From an uncultured Pelagibacteraceae bacterium (GTDB taxonomy: Bacteria > Pseudomonadota > Alphaproteobacteria > Pelagibacterales > Pelagibacteraceae): 42,463 nucleotides of DNA. The position numbers were made by a program, and so were the translations under genes. A model generated the notes under the pieces. It was not told the origin of the DNA. It worked only from the letters and a program-made list of their open reading frames with translations, and did not search any database. The stretch is from NCBI GenBank assembly GCA_902624045.1, contig CACNVX010000009.1:1-42463 (forward strand). Direction: 5' to 3'. This document shows positions 24,552-33,614 of this stretch, piece after piece (position 1 is the stretch's first letter; each line of letters starts with the position of its first letter).

Positions 24552-26128
24552 ATTTTGATTATTTAATAATTGGTGCTGGTTCAGCTGGCTGTGTGCTTGC
24601 AAATCGATTAACTGAAAATGGCAAAAACACTGTAGCAATATTTGAAGCTGGTAAACCTAGTGATATTTGGAAAGTAAACATGCCACTTGCAATTTTATAT
24701 ACAATGCATGATCCAAAATATAATTACAAATATTATTCAGAACCAGAGCCCTATTTAAACAACAGAAAATTATTTTGCCCAAGAGGAAAAATGATTGGTG
24801 GTTGCTCTGCTCACAATGGAATGGTTTTTGTAAGAGGAAATCCAAACGATTATCAAAGATGGGCATCTTTTGGATTAACAGATTGGTCATATGAAAAGGT
24901 ATTGCCTTATTTTAAAAAAATAGAAACTTGGTCTGAAGGAGAGAATGAATATAGAGGTGGAAAAGGTATATTGCCAGTTAATCAATCTAAAAATAAAAAT
25001 CCCCTATTTAAAGCATTTATCAACTCGGCTGGAGAAGCTGGTTATAAAATAAATAATGATATGAATGGTAAGGAACAAGAAGGCTTTGGTATGTATGATG
25101 TAACTATTCATAATGGAGAAAGAGCCAGTGTTTCAAAATATTATTTAAATCCTGCAAAAAAAAGAAAAAATTTAAATATTTTTACTGACTCATTTGTTGA
25201 AAAAATTATTTTCGATGGAAAAAAAGCAATAGGTATTGAAGTAAAAATAAAAAATAAAGTTGAAAAAATTTACGCAAATAAAGAAGTTATACTAAGTGGT
25301 GGTGCAATTAATTCTCCTCAGTTATTAATGATATCAGGAGTTGGACCAAGTCAACATTTAAAAGATAAAGGAATTAATGTTGTTCACAATCTTGAAGGTG
25401 TGGGTAAAAATTTGCAGGATCATTTAGAAACTTACGTACAACAAGAGTGTAAAACATCTGACACTCTGTATTCATATATTAATAAATTGAATATGTTGAG
25501 AATTGGTATTCAGTGGTTTTTATCAAAAACTGGTCCATGCTCAACCTCATTTTTAGAAGCTGGCGGATTTTGTAAATCATCGCCTGAACGAGAATATCCT
25601 AATATTCAATTTCATTTTTTTCCTGCGTTTGTGATTGATCATGGATTAGTAGATCCTGATAGGCATGGATATCAATTACATGCAAGTCCAAACCATCCAA
25701 AGAGCAGAGGTCACATAACTTTAAATAGTTCAAATCCATACGACTATCCAAAAATTCAATTTAATTATTTAGAACATGAAGATGATTTAAAACAAACAAT
25801 AGAATGTATTCATGTTGCAAGAAAAATTTTAGGACAAAATTCTTTAAAACCATTTGCAGGAAAAGAAATTGGACCTGGAGAACATGCTGACACTAATGAA
25901 GTATTTGAGGAATATATTCGATCTAAGGCTGAAACTGCTTATCATCCATCTTGTACTTTAAAAATGGGAGAAGATAATATGGCTGTTGTCGATCAAAAAA
26001 TGAAAGTTCATGGTTTAGAAAATCTGAGAGTTGTTGATGCATCTGTAATGCCAGAAATAACAAGTGGAAACTTAAATGCTCCAACGTTAATGATAGCTGA
26101 AAGAGCTTCAGATTTTATTTTAAATTAG
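24548..26128 (+). CDS. GMC-family FAD oxidoreductase, choline dehydrogenase-like
   Basis: A 526-residue flavoprotein. The FAD motif is IIGAGSAGCVLANRLTE (7-23) followed by FEAG. The GMC signature 1 region reads RGKMIGGCSAHNGMVFVRG and signature 2 reads GAINSPQLLMISGVGP. The catalytic His lies in AYHPSCTLKMGED, with the C-terminal LNAPTLMIAERASDFIL ending typical of BetA. BetA oxidises choline to betaine aldehyde, but this family also covers many other alcohols. It is the last gene of the plus-strand operon after the HD oxygenase (4-base overlap), and its stop lies one base from the convergent ureohydrolase's stop. In this setting choline or a related trimethylammonium alcohol is plausible; no dedicated BetB or BetI is adjacent. 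Confidence 0.85.
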   Translation: MNFDYLIIGAGSAGCVLANRLTENGKNTVAIFEAGKPSDIWKVNMPLAILYTMHDPKYNYKYYSEPEPYLNNRKLFCPRGKMIGGCSAHNGMVFVRGNPNDYQRWASFGLTDWSYEKVLPYFKKIETWSEGENEYRGGKGILPVNQSKNKNPLFKAFINSAGEAGYKINNDMNGKEQEGFGMYDVTIHNGERASVSKYYLNPAKKRKNLNIFTDSFVEKIIFDGKKAIGIEVKIKNKVEKIYANKEVILSGGAINSPQLLMISGVGPSQHLKDKGINVVHNLEGVGKNLQDHLETYVQQECKTSDTLYSYINKLNMLRIGIQWFLSKTGPCSTSFLEAGGFCKSSPEREYPNIQFHFFPAFVIDHGLVDPDRHGYQLHASPNHPKSRGHITLNSSNPYDYPKIQFNYLEHEDDLKQTIECIHVARKILGQNSLKPFAGKEIGPGEHADTNEVFEEYIRSKAETAYHPSCTLKMGEDNMAVVDQKMKVHGLENLRVVDASVMPEITSGNLNAPTLMIAERASDFILN

Positions 26129-26129
26129 G

Positions 26130-27116
26130 TTATTTATTACGATAAACAGAAATTAAAGAGATTATCTCAAACATTATTGAAGCAGCTACCATAGCTGTTA
26201 TTTGATTTGGGCTGTCTTTGGTTGGCATTAAACAAACCACATCACCACCAATAATATTTTTTCCTTTCAAGGACTGAAGAAGTTTTCTTACCTCGTCCAT
26301 ATTAAATCCTTTATATGCTGGTTCAATGTTTGCAACACCTGGAGCAACCGATGGATCTAAACAATCTAAATCAAAAGTTATGTAGATTGGATTATCCCCT
26401 AGTCTATCTAAAATCATATTCGCACATTTTTCGTGACCCCATTCTCTATACTCATCCATTGTTATTACTTGATAACCAACATCGTAACTAGCTTGAAGCC
26501 AATCTAATGTTCTTGGATTTCCTCTTATACCTATTTGAGTACTTGTATGTGGATCAACGTTTCCCTGTTTAACTAAGTAAGAAGCCCAATGAGCTGCTGA
26601 TTTTTTTGCACCAAGAAAATGATCTAATTTTTCAAAACAATCTGTGTGAGCATCGAAATGAACGAAAGTTATTTTTTTACCTTTTGTAAGTTTTGAATTT
26701 TTCTTTGCTAAGCTTTGTACAATTCCACCTGTTATTGAGTGATCTCCACCGATTGATACAACTGGTTTCTCTGCTTCCTCAATTTGATCATAAAAAGCTG
26801 AAATTCTCTCAATACATTTTTCATTATTATTTGCTTCTGGAAAAGGAACATCTCCTAAATCATGAATTTTATTTTCTTTCCAAGGATCAATTTTATAATC
26901 AAAATGCGAACGTTTTAGCATTGCAGAAATATTTCTAACTGCCCTTGGACCTAGATGTTGATCTCTTTCTGTGGTCCCATTTCCTGTGCTATGTGGAACA
27001 CCAACTAATGCTATATCGCAATTCTTTGGTTCAGGATCATTTTTACATCTAAATAAAGTTGGAATACCCCACCAATAAAGGGTTTCCATCATTATCTTAT
27101 CTTCATCCGAACTCAT
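26130..27116 (-). CDS. Agmatinase/guanidino-acid hydrolase family protein
   Basis: A complete 328-residue ureohydrolase. Manganese ligands are all present: His126 in SIGGDHSITGG, Asp155, His157 and Asp159 in HFDAHTDC, Asp249, Asp251 and Asp254 in FDLDCLDPSVAPG. It releases urea from a guanidino compound (agmatine, guanidinobutyrate, guanidinopropionate or similar). The early loop, TGNGTTERDQHLGPRAVRN, differs from the canonical agmatinase loop GTSYRPGARFGP found in the fragment at the start of the window, suggesting a different substrate. It is transcribed alone, divergent from a pair of DMT transporters 54 bases away and convergent with the GMC gene. Confidence 0.88.
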   Translation of the reverse strand: MSSDEDKIMMETLYWWGIPTLFRCKNDPEPKNCDIALVGVPHSTGNGTTERDQHLGPRAVRNISAMLKRSHFDYKIDPWKENKIHDLGDVPFPEANNNEKCIERISAFYDQIEEAEKPVVSIGGDHSITGGIVQSLAKKNSKLTKGKKITFVHFDAHTDCFEKLDHFLGAKKSAAHWASYLVKQGNVDPHTSTQIGIRGNPRTLDWLQASYDVGYQVITMDEYREWGHEKCANMILDRLGDNPIYITFDLDCLDPSVAPGVANIEPAYKGFNMDEVRKLLQSLKGKNIIGGDVVCLMPTKDSPNQITAMVAASIMFEIISLISVYRNK

Positions 27117-27132
27117 ATGATGAATATGTCAT

Positions 27133-27147
27133 AAATTTAATAAATTT
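27133..27147. promoter_or_regulatory. Inverted repeat in the divergent ureohydrolase/DMT promoter
   Basis: AAATTTA-A-TAAATTT is a perfect 7-bp inverted repeat centred in the 54-base spacer between the divergent genes. It is a possible operator; the AT-rich background makes it weak evidence. Confidence 0.3.
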
Positions 27148-27170
27148 AAAAACATATTCTTTTTTGATAT

Positions 27171-28130
27171 ATGTCATCAATGAGTACTCCAAATAATAAT
27201 CCTAAAGGAATAGCTTACATATTAATTGCCATGATGGTTTTTTCTGTACAGGACGGAATTATGAAGCATATTTATAATTTTGTTTCACTATATGAAGTTT
27301 ACTTAGTAAGGACAGTAGTTAGTTTTGTGCTTATTTTATTATTTTTAATAATTACAAAAAAACCAATAGTATTTAAAAGCCAATATCCTCTTTTAACTTT
27401 TACCCGTGTAATACTTTTTTTCTTTGGTTTTAGTTCTTTTTATGTTTCTTTGACTGTGTTACCGCTTGGGACTGCTACAGCTTTATTTTTTGTTACTCCA
27501 TTTTTAATTACAATATTTGCTCATTTTTTTTTAAAAGAAGAAATAGGATTAAGAAGATGGTCTGCTGTGGTTGTGGGATTTATTGGTGTTTATGTGACAT
27601 TAAATCCTGATTTCAGTAATTTTAACTATTTAAGTTTATTACCTATCTTATGTGCGTTTTGTTATTCATTATCTATGATCATTATAAAAAAAACATCTGA
27701 TAAGGATAGCGTTTATACCCAAACTTTTACATTTTATATTGGTGCAATTATTCTAAGTATAATTTTCTATTTTGTTATTGGTGATGGTCAATATAACACT
27801 TTAAATCATCCAGCTTCTCAATTTATATTTAGAGAATGGTTTGTTAATTTTAATTCCAATATCCTATTAATGACTGCAACTGGTGTTACAGCTACAATTG
27901 CTTTCTTTTTTTTATTTACAGCTTACAGCATAGCTTCACCTTCTGTAGTTTCGCCTTTTGAATATTCAATATTATTTTGGTCTCCACTAGTAGGATGGCT
28001 ATATTTCGATGAAATACCCTCGTTAAACACTATAATTGGAATTTTAATAATTGTATCAAGTGGAATTTATATTTTTATGCGTGAAAAAGCACAAAATCAA
28101 TCAATTGCTACAGAAAAACCTCTAAGATAA
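27171..28130 (+). CDS. DMT-superfamily (EamA) transporter, tandem copy 1
   Basis: 319 residues with ten predicted helices in two EamA repeats, an SxQDGIMKHIYNFVSLYEVYL-type first loop, LPLGTATALFFVTPFL in helix 4 and a SIASPSVVSPFEYS helix in the second half. The C-terminus REKAQNQSIATEKP recurs in the adjacent copy as REKARDQYIATETP, so the two are tandem duplicates. Start choice: ATG at 27171 or 27180 (MSTPNNNPKG); both lack a clear ribosome site. No gap to the next gene. Likely a metabolite exporter; substrate unknown. Confidence 0.87.
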   Translation: MSSMSTPNNNPKGIAYILIAMMVFSVQDGIMKHIYNFVSLYEVYLVRTVVSFVLILLFLIITKKPIVFKSQYPLLTFTRVILFFFGFSSFYVSLTVLPLGTATALFFVTPFLITIFAHFFLKEEIGLRRWSAVVVGFIGVYVTLNPDFSNFNYLSLLPILCAFCYSLSMIIIKKTSDKDSVYTQTFTFYIGAIILSIIFYFVIGDGQYNTLNHPASQFIFREWFVNFNSNILLMTATGVTATIAFFFLFTAYSIASPSVVSPFEYSILFWSPLVGWLYFDEIPSLNTIIGILIIVSSGIYIFMREKAQNQSIATEKPLR

Positions 28131-29084
28131 ATGACAAGAGATAATAATTCAAAAGGTATATTTTTAATTATCATTGCGATGACTTTATTTGCAATGCAAG
28201 ACTCTTTAATAAAATATATTTTTGAAAAATCCTCTCTTTATGAGATTTTTTTTGGAAGATATTTTGTTGCAGCTGTTTTGCTTTTTAGTTACATAAAATT
28301 TAGGAAACAGAAAGTTTCATTAAAAACTTATTATCCTATTTTAACAATTGTTAGAGTGGTTCTTCACTTTTTAGCATTTTCAGCTTTCTTTATTTCTCTT
28401 ACTTATATGCCCTTAGCAACAGCAAATGCCCTATTTTTCTCTTGTCCTTTTTTTGTATCTATTTTTGCTAAATTTTTTTTGAAAGAGTTTATTGGGATAA
28501 GAAGATGGTCAGCAATTGTATTTGGTTTTGCGGGAGTTTTTATTGTGCTTGATCCAAACTTTTCTGACTTTGAATATAAAAGTTTGCTTCCAGTTTTATG
28601 TGCATTTTTTTATGCTGCATCCATGACAATAACAAAATACACATCTGATAAAGACGATGTAAATACTCAACTATTTTATTTTTATTTAATAGCCCTAATT
28701 TTATGTGGTCTTATATATTTGTTAATGGGAAATGGACAATTGAATAACCCAGACTTTGATCCAACTACACAGTTTATTTTTAGAGAGTGGTTTTCAAACA
28801 TTGAATATACATGGAAATTTATCTTATTTTTTGGTTTTGTCGCCTCGATAGCTTTTCTCTGTATATTTTCAGCTTACATTGTGGCTTCACCTTCTGTAGT
28901 TTCTCTATTTGAATACTCATTGATTATTATGTCAATGATACCTGGGTATTTTTTATTTAATGAAATTCCGTCAGGCAGAACATTTTTTGGAGTTGGGTGT
29001 ATAATAGCAGCTGGAATTTATATTTACTTTAGAGAAAAAGCTAGAGATCAGTACATTGCAACAGAAACTCCCGTAAGAAGATGA
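28131..29084 (+). CDS. DMT-superfamily (EamA) transporter, tandem copy 2
   Basis: 317 residues, colinear with the preceding gene throughout: MTLFAMQDSLIKYIFEKSSL, LPLATANALFFSCPFFVSI-like helix 4, LKEFIGIRRWSAIVFGFAG and VASPSVVSLFEYS. It begins on the base after the first copy's stop, and its own stop overlaps the following dioxygenase gene as ATGA. Two adjacent non-identical EamA proteins could work as separate exporters of related substrates or as a heteromer; some DMT families do pair, but full ten-helix EamA proteins usually do not need to. Confidence 0.87.
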   Translation: MTRDNNSKGIFLIIIAMTLFAMQDSLIKYIFEKSSLYEIFFGRYFVAAVLLFSYIKFRKQKVSLKTYYPILTIVRVVLHFLAFSAFFISLTYMPLATANALFFSCPFFVSIFAKFFLKEFIGIRRWSAIVFGFAGVFIVLDPNFSDFEYKSLLPVLCAFFYAASMTITKYTSDKDDVNTQLFYFYLIALILCGLIYLLMGNGQLNNPDFDPTTQFIFREWFSNIEYTWKFILFFGFVASIAFLCIFSAYIVASPSVVSLFEYSLIIMSMIPGYFLFNEIPSGRTFFGVGCIIAAGIYIYFREKARDQYIATETPVRR

Positions 29085-30049
29085 CAAAATGCTATATACC
29101 AACAATTAATGTATCATCGCTAATTGAAAACAATTTTGAAACCCAAAGTGCTTTTAAAACAATTAAAGAGATTGAAAAAGCTTGTGTTAATATAGGATTT
29201 TTTCAAATTACAGGTCATGGAATTAATTTAAAAGAAATTTACAAAATCTGTGAGGTAGGAAATAAATTTTTTAATTTATCAGCTAATAATAAAAGAAAAT
29301 TATCTCCAAAAAAATGGAATAAAAAAAATAAAAATTTCTATAGGGGGTATTTTCCTAACGATGTAAATGGAAAAGAAGGTTTAGACATAGGTGATTTAAA
29401 AGTAACAGAAAAATATTCTACAAATCTAAACAATCAATATATAGAGTATCTTAAACTAGATAAATGTTTTAACAAAAAATCAATTAACATTTTAAATAGA
29501 TATTTTGATAACATTTACAGTATAAGTGAAACTTTATTTAAAAGTATAATCAAACTTAATAGAAAGAATCCAAATATTTCAAAGAAAGCTTTTTCAAGAT
29601 TAAAAACATTAAGTACATTGAGATTTAATTATTATCCTAATCAAACTAAGCCAGTAGAAATATCAAAACAAGATGGGGTTGCTCTTGGATGTGAAACTCA
29701 TGTAGACAGCGGAATATTTACAGTTCTCTATCAAGATAAAAAAGGTGGATTGCAAGTTCAAAATAGAAAAAATAAAAAATGGTATGATGTACCATTTAAT
29801 AAAAAAGCTCTGGTCGTAAATACTGGTAGAGCTCTAGAATTTCTAAGCAAAGGTAAATTTAAGGCTACTAATCACAGAGTTTTGTGGAATAAAAGCAAGA
29901 GACTCTCGATTCCTTTTTTTTTTGAGCCTTCCTACGATTTCAAAATGGACAAATCATTTTTAAATGGAAATAAATTTAAAAATAATGGCGAAATTTATGA
30001 GAAATTTCTTAACAAATCTCTAAAGAAATTTATTGAATATCAACGTTAG
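29081..30049 (+). CDS. Isopenicillin-N-synthase-like Fe(II)/2-oxoglutarate oxygenase
   Basis: A 322-residue protein of the DIOX_N plus 2OG-FeII_Oxy architecture. The N-domain has ACVNIGFFQITGHGI (35-49). The iron ligands are His207 and Asp209 in CETHVDSGIFTVL and His265 in ATNHRVLW; the co-substrate motif RLS (Arg274, Ser276) is followed by IPFFFEPSYD. Bacterial relatives hydroxylate or desaturate small metabolites, but the substrate is not predictable. It is the third gene of a DMT-DMT-dioxygenase transcript, so the transporters may move its substrate or product. Lys/Asn-rich throughout, like its neighbours. Confidence 0.85.
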   Translation: MTKCYIPTINVSSLIENNFETQSAFKTIKEIEKACVNIGFFQITGHGINLKEIYKICEVGNKFFNLSANNKRKLSPKKWNKKNKNFYRGYFPNDVNGKEGLDIGDLKVTEKYSTNLNNQYIEYLKLDKCFNKKSINILNRYFDNIYSISETLFKSIIKLNRKNPNISKKAFSRLKTLSTLRFNYYPNQTKPVEISKQDGVALGCETHVDSGIFTVLYQDKKGGLQVQNRKNKKWYDVPFNKKALVVNTGRALEFLSKGKFKATNHRVLWNKSKRLSIPFFFEPSYDFKMDKSFLNGNKFKNNGEIYEKFLNKSLKKFIEYQR

Positions 30050-30082
30050 TAATTATAAGGTTTGTATATAAAGCGATACATA

Positions 30083-30150
30083 ACTCGTCGATAAATTCAT
30101 AGATTTACGAAAGTGGGATCGGTCGTCTTTAAATTAACTTTTAAAGGAGG
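30083..30150 (+). promoter_or_regulatory. Possible structured leader with ribosome-site-masking hairpin
   Basis: In the 105-base gap before the monooxygenase gene, ACTCGT (30083-30088) can pair with ACG-AA-AGT (30107-30114) around an inner AAAT/ATTT hairpin with loop TCATAG. CTTTAAA (30127-30133) pairs perfectly with TTTAAAG (30140-30146), whose last four bases are the start of the strong ribosome site AAAGGAGG (30143-30150). The gap is also more GC-rich than typical spacers here. Translational control is a reasonable inference; I do not recognise a known riboswitch class. Confidence 0.4.
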
Positions 30151-30154
30151 CTTT

Positions 30155-31324
30155 ATGAAATTTGGTTATTTTTGTAATACCACAAACTGGACACACAAAC
30201 CTTATCACAAACTATTAGATGAAACTAAAGAAATCACAGAGTATTGTGATCAAAATAAATGGAATTCTATTTGGTTTACAGAACATCACTTCAATCACGA
30301 GGGAATGGAATCTTGTACAAATCCATTAATGATGGGTGCAGATGCTGCTGCTAGAACAAAAAATATTCGAATTGGTCAAGCTGCAAATGTTATTACTTTT
30401 CATAACCCAATTAGATTAGCTGAAGATATTGCTACGTTAGACCAGCTTTCTAAAGGACGAGTTGAGGTAGGAGTTGCACGAGGAGTTTATGGGAGAGAAG
30501 CAATAAATTTAAATAAAGAAGCAGATTTAAAAGACCAAGCAAAAAATTTTAGATTGTTTGCTGAAACGTTAGAAGTTTTAAAAAAATCTTGGACAGAAAA
30601 ATTTTTTAAACATGAAGGAGAGTTTTATACTTATCCTTCGCCAAATTATGTTTGGCAACACGATATGAGCCCACCGAGTGAAGAATTTATGAATATGGAA
30701 GATAACACAATGAAAAAAATAAGTGTATTACCTAAGCCATATCAAGATCCTCACCCACCAATTCATCAAGTTGTAGATGGAATTAGATCAATAGAATGGG
30801 CTGCTGAACAAAATATAAATGTAATTATGTGGATACCAACTGTTAAGGCTTTAAAGGCAAGATTTGAAGCCTATAAAAATAAAAGATCAGAGGTTACAAA
30901 AAAAAATGTTCCTCTTGGAGAAGGGGTATCTCTTGTAAGAGATATGTTTGTTGCCGACACGATGGAAGAAGCAAAAGAAAAAGCTGGTGAACATATGGTA
31001 AATTATATGAGATGGGTTTGTCATTGGAGAGGTTTAGGAAATCATATGGATCCAGGTGAGGAATTACCTGAAACAAAAGGTAAATTAGATTTATTAAATT
31101 ATGAATTTTTGCATAAAAGAAACATGTTATTTGGAACACCAGAATACGTGATTGATAAGATTCATGAATTAAAATCTGAACTCAATTTACAAAATTTACA
31201 AGTTTGGTCTAATTTCCCAGGTGTAAAGCATAAAGATTGCATGAAAAGTATTAAACTTTTTACAGAAAAAGTTATGCCTCACTTTCAAGATGATTTTGAT
31301 ACTGAAGTAAAAAAAGTTTCGTGA
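30155..31324 (+). CDS. LLM-class (luciferase-like) flavin-dependent monooxygenase
   Basis: I place the start at the ATG at 30155, 5 bases after a perfect AAAGGAGG site, giving 389 residues; an in-frame upstream start at 30113 would add 14 residues of untypical sequence. The luciferase-like TIM barrel is clear: KFGYFCNTTNW at the N-terminus, IWFTEHHFNHEG, RIGQAANVITFHNPIRLAEDI, TLDQLSKGRVEVGVARGV, and a C-terminal FGTPEYVIDKIHEL. Such enzymes use reduced flavin from a separate reductase to oxygenate small substrates (aldehydes, sulfonates, pyrimidine rings, amines). No reductase gene is adjacent. It begins a five-gene operon, overlapping the ThDP enzyme gene as GTGA. Confidence 0.87.
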   Translation: MKFGYFCNTTNWTHKPYHKLLDETKEITEYCDQNKWNSIWFTEHHFNHEGMESCTNPLMMGADAAARTKNIRIGQAANVITFHNPIRLAEDIATLDQLSKGRVEVGVARGVYGREAINLNKEADLKDQAKNFRLFAETLEVLKKSWTEKFFKHEGEFYTYPSPNYVWQHDMSPPSEEFMNMEDNTMKKISVLPKPYQDPHPPIHQVVDGIRSIEWAAEQNINVIMWIPTVKALKARFEAYKNKRSEVTKKNVPLGEGVSLVRDMFVADTMEEAKEKAGEHMVNYMRWVCHWRGLGNHMDPGEELPETKGKLDLLNYEFLHKRNMLFGTPEYVIDKIHELKSELNLQNLQVWSNFPGVKHKDCMKSIKLFTEKVMPHFQDDFDTEVKKVS

Positions 31325-33024
31325 AAAAAATACGGAAGAGGATAAGCGGTGGTCAAGCCGCGGTTCAATCTTTAAAAAAAGAAAGAGTAAAGCATGTATT
31401 TGGACTTATTGGTTCAGCAACAATGGAAATGTTTGATGCTCTTTATCATGAAAAAAATATAAAATTTATTGGTGTTAGGGATGAAAGAACTGGTACACAC
31501 ATGGCTGATGGATATGCACGAGCTTCAAATAAACCTGGAGTAATTATTGCAGGTCAAAATGGACCTGGTGCTACTAATTTAGTTACAGGAGTTGCACAAG
31601 CAAAAGCAGCGTTTTCTCCGGTAGTTGCTATTGCAGGTTCCTATTCAACTAAAGATAAAATGGAAGATGCATTTCAAGGATTAGATCAACAATCTTTATT
31701 TGCACCTATTACTAAAAAAACTTGGACCGTAAAAAATTCAAAAATTATTCCAAAAATTATGAGTGATGCTTTTAAATTGGCCATGAAACCTAGAAGAGGA
31801 CCAGTATGTATAAATTTACCAAGAAATATATTAGCTGAGTCAAACTCTTATAATATTAATACTAAAAAACCATCATTTACAAATGAGATTAAACAAAAAG
31901 GAAGTAAAGATAATATCAAAAAGGCTGCAAAACTAATTAAAGCCTCAAATTGTTCAGTAATTATTGTTGGTGCAGGTATAAAATATAATTCTAAATACAA
32001 GGAAGTAATAAAATTAGCTGAACTGTGTAATATACCTATTGTTACAGCAGCAGGTCATGGAGATGCAATCCCATTTGGTCATAAATTAAATGCAGGACAA
32101 ATGGGGCCTAGGGGCAATCCTGTTGCTTCAAGATTAGTTAAAAATGCAAATGTTATTTTAGCGATTGGAACACGTTTAGGGTTTAACTCAACTTTTTATT
32201 CTTATGAAAATATAAATAAAAAAGCAAATATTATACAAATAGAGCTAGAAAAAAAAATGCTTGGAAAATATTTTCCTGCAACAGTTAAAATTCATGCTGA
32301 TGCTGCTACTGCAACTAAACAACTCTATAATCAAATCAAAAAAGATAAGATTAAATTGAATTTAAAAAATTGGACAAATTTGTATTTAAAAGAAAGAAAC
32401 GAGTATTTACAAAAAAGAGATAAAGAAAATTTAGGTTCAAATTTTCCTATACAGCCTAAAGGTCTATTTAAACAACTAAGAAAAGCGCTACCAAAAAACT
32501 CTGCCATTACACTAGATGCTGGGACATTATGCTTGCAAGCAACTGATGCTCTAGAATATTACGACCCTCCATCTTTATTTACTCCCTTAGATTTCGGCCT
32601 TGTGGGGTTTTCTTTCGCATGTGGTCTTGGTGTTAAAATTGCAAAACCTAAAAAAACAGTTGTAAGTTTAATGGGTGATGGAGGTTTTGGAATGACAATA
32701 TCTGAATTAAGCAGTGCTGTTGAATATGGAATTAATACAACAACTATTGTGATGAACAATAAAAGCTGGGGAGCAGAAAAAGCTTATCAAAAAGATTTTT
32801 TTGGTAAAAGATATTTAGGTGCGGATATTACTAGTCCATCGTTTGATAAGGTTGCAGAACTCTATGGCGCAAAGGGTTTTAAAGTTAAAAAAATTTCTGA
32901 GATTAATGAAGCTGTAAGAGCTGCGGTTAAATCAAGTAAGCCATCTGTGATAGATGTTGATGTAGACCCAAAAGCATTATACAGTTTTCGAAGAGATAGT
33001 TTCAAACATAGAGCAAAAAAATGA
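31321..33024 (+). CDS. Thiamine-diphosphate-dependent enzyme (acetolactate synthase/decarboxylase family)
   Basis: A 567-residue three-domain ThDP enzyme. The cofactor-activating Glu55 lies in GVRDERTGTHMADGYAR, NGPGATNLVTGVA follows, and the ThDP/Mg motif is MGDGGFGMTISELSS ending about 30 residues later in MNNKSWGAEK. The central domain has IIVGAGIKYN. Start is GTG at 31321, overlapping the previous stop. It is too far from amino-acid synthesis genes to be IlvB and lacks a regulatory subunit, so it probably decarboxylates or ligates a 2-oxo acid in a catabolic route; the aldehyde dehydrogenase two genes downstream could take the resulting aldehyde. Benzoylformate decarboxylase, sulfoacetaldehyde acetyltransferase and oxalyl-CoA decarboxylase are relatives I cannot exclude. 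Confidence 0.88.
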   Translation: MKKIRKRISGGQAAVQSLKKERVKHVFGLIGSATMEMFDALYHEKNIKFIGVRDERTGTHMADGYARASNKPGVIIAGQNGPGATNLVTGVAQAKAAFSPVVAIAGSYSTKDKMEDAFQGLDQQSLFAPITKKTWTVKNSKIIPKIMSDAFKLAMKPRRGPVCINLPRNILAESNSYNINTKKPSFTNEIKQKGSKDNIKKAAKLIKASNCSVIIVGAGIKYNSKYKEVIKLAELCNIPIVTAAGHGDAIPFGHKLNAGQMGPRGNPVASRLVKNANVILAIGTRLGFNSTFYSYENINKKANIIQIELEKKMLGKYFPATVKIHADAATATKQLYNQIKKDKIKLNLKNWTNLYLKERNEYLQKRDKENLGSNFPIQPKGLFKQLRKALPKNSAITLDAGTLCLQATDALEYYDPPSLFTPLDFGLVGFSFACGLGVKIAKPKKTVVSLMGDGGFGMTISELSSAVEYGINTTTIVMNNKSWGAEKAYQKDFFGKRYLGADITSPSFDKVAELYGAKGFKVKKISEINEAVRAAVKSSKPSVIDVDVDPKALYSFRRDSFKHRAKK

Positions 33025-33608
33025 AATTAGAATTAAGAAAATTTACAAAATTTGTAGACAAAACTTTTATCGAAGGTGGTAAAGAAGCGAAAGAACCAGT
33101 TTTAATGGTATCAGTAGCAGCAGTCTTTAAGAATCCGTGGGATGGTCAGGGTTTTGTTGAAGATCTTAGACCAACTATTTTAGATCTTGCGCCAAAGCTA
33201 GGAGATTTACTTGTTCCAGAATTGATAAAAGAAATAGGATCACCTGAAAAAATATTAGCTTATGGTAAGGCAGGTATAGTTGGATTGAACGGTGAAATAG
33301 AGCATGCTTCAGCTTTTATTCATACTTTAAGGTTTGGAAATAAATTTAGAGATGCGGTAGGTGGAACTTCCTATTTAAGTTTTACAAATACCAGAGGACC
33401 TGCTGGATCAAAGATTGCGATTCCTATGATGCATAAAACAGATTCTGGATTGAGACCATATTACCTAACTCATGAATTTACTATTCATGATGCACCCTTC
33501 GATGATGAGGTGGTTATTGCAATTGGTGGGGCATCAAGTGGTAGAGCACATGCAAGAACTGGTGATAGATATCAAGATATGAAAGAAATGGGTATTGAGC
33601 CAAAATAA
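33021..33608 (+). CDS. PF06684 (DUF1185, 'amino acid synthesis') family protein
   Basis: A 195-residue protein that I place in the PF06684 family from its characteristic motifs: PVLMVSVAAVFKNPW, GQGFVEDL, ILAYGKAGIVGLNGEIEHA and the C-terminal ASSGRAHARTGDRYQDM. A structural study of the family reported a chorismate-mutase-like fold; the biochemical function is not established and the family name is misleading. Overlap with the preceding gene (ATGA) and the 6-base gap to the hydrolase bind it to this operon. It could be a ring-opening or tautomerising/deaminating enzyme in the pathway, by analogy of fold only. Confidence 0.8.
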   Translation: MKLELRKFTKFVDKTFIEGGKEAKEPVLMVSVAAVFKNPWDGQGFVEDLRPTILDLAPKLGDLLVPELIKEIGSPEKILAYGKAGIVGLNGEIEHASAFIHTLRFGNKFRDAVGGTSYLSFTNTRGPAGSKIAIPMMHKTDSGLRPYYLTHEFTIHDAPFDDEVVIAIGGASSGRAHARTGDRYQDMKEMGIEPK

Positions 33609-33614
33609 TTCTTG

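Noticed and set aside
31321-33024. IlvB acetolactate synthase for valine/isoleucine biosynthesis
   Set aside because: No IlvN regulatory subunit or IlvC nearby, and it sits inside a catabolic-looking operon.
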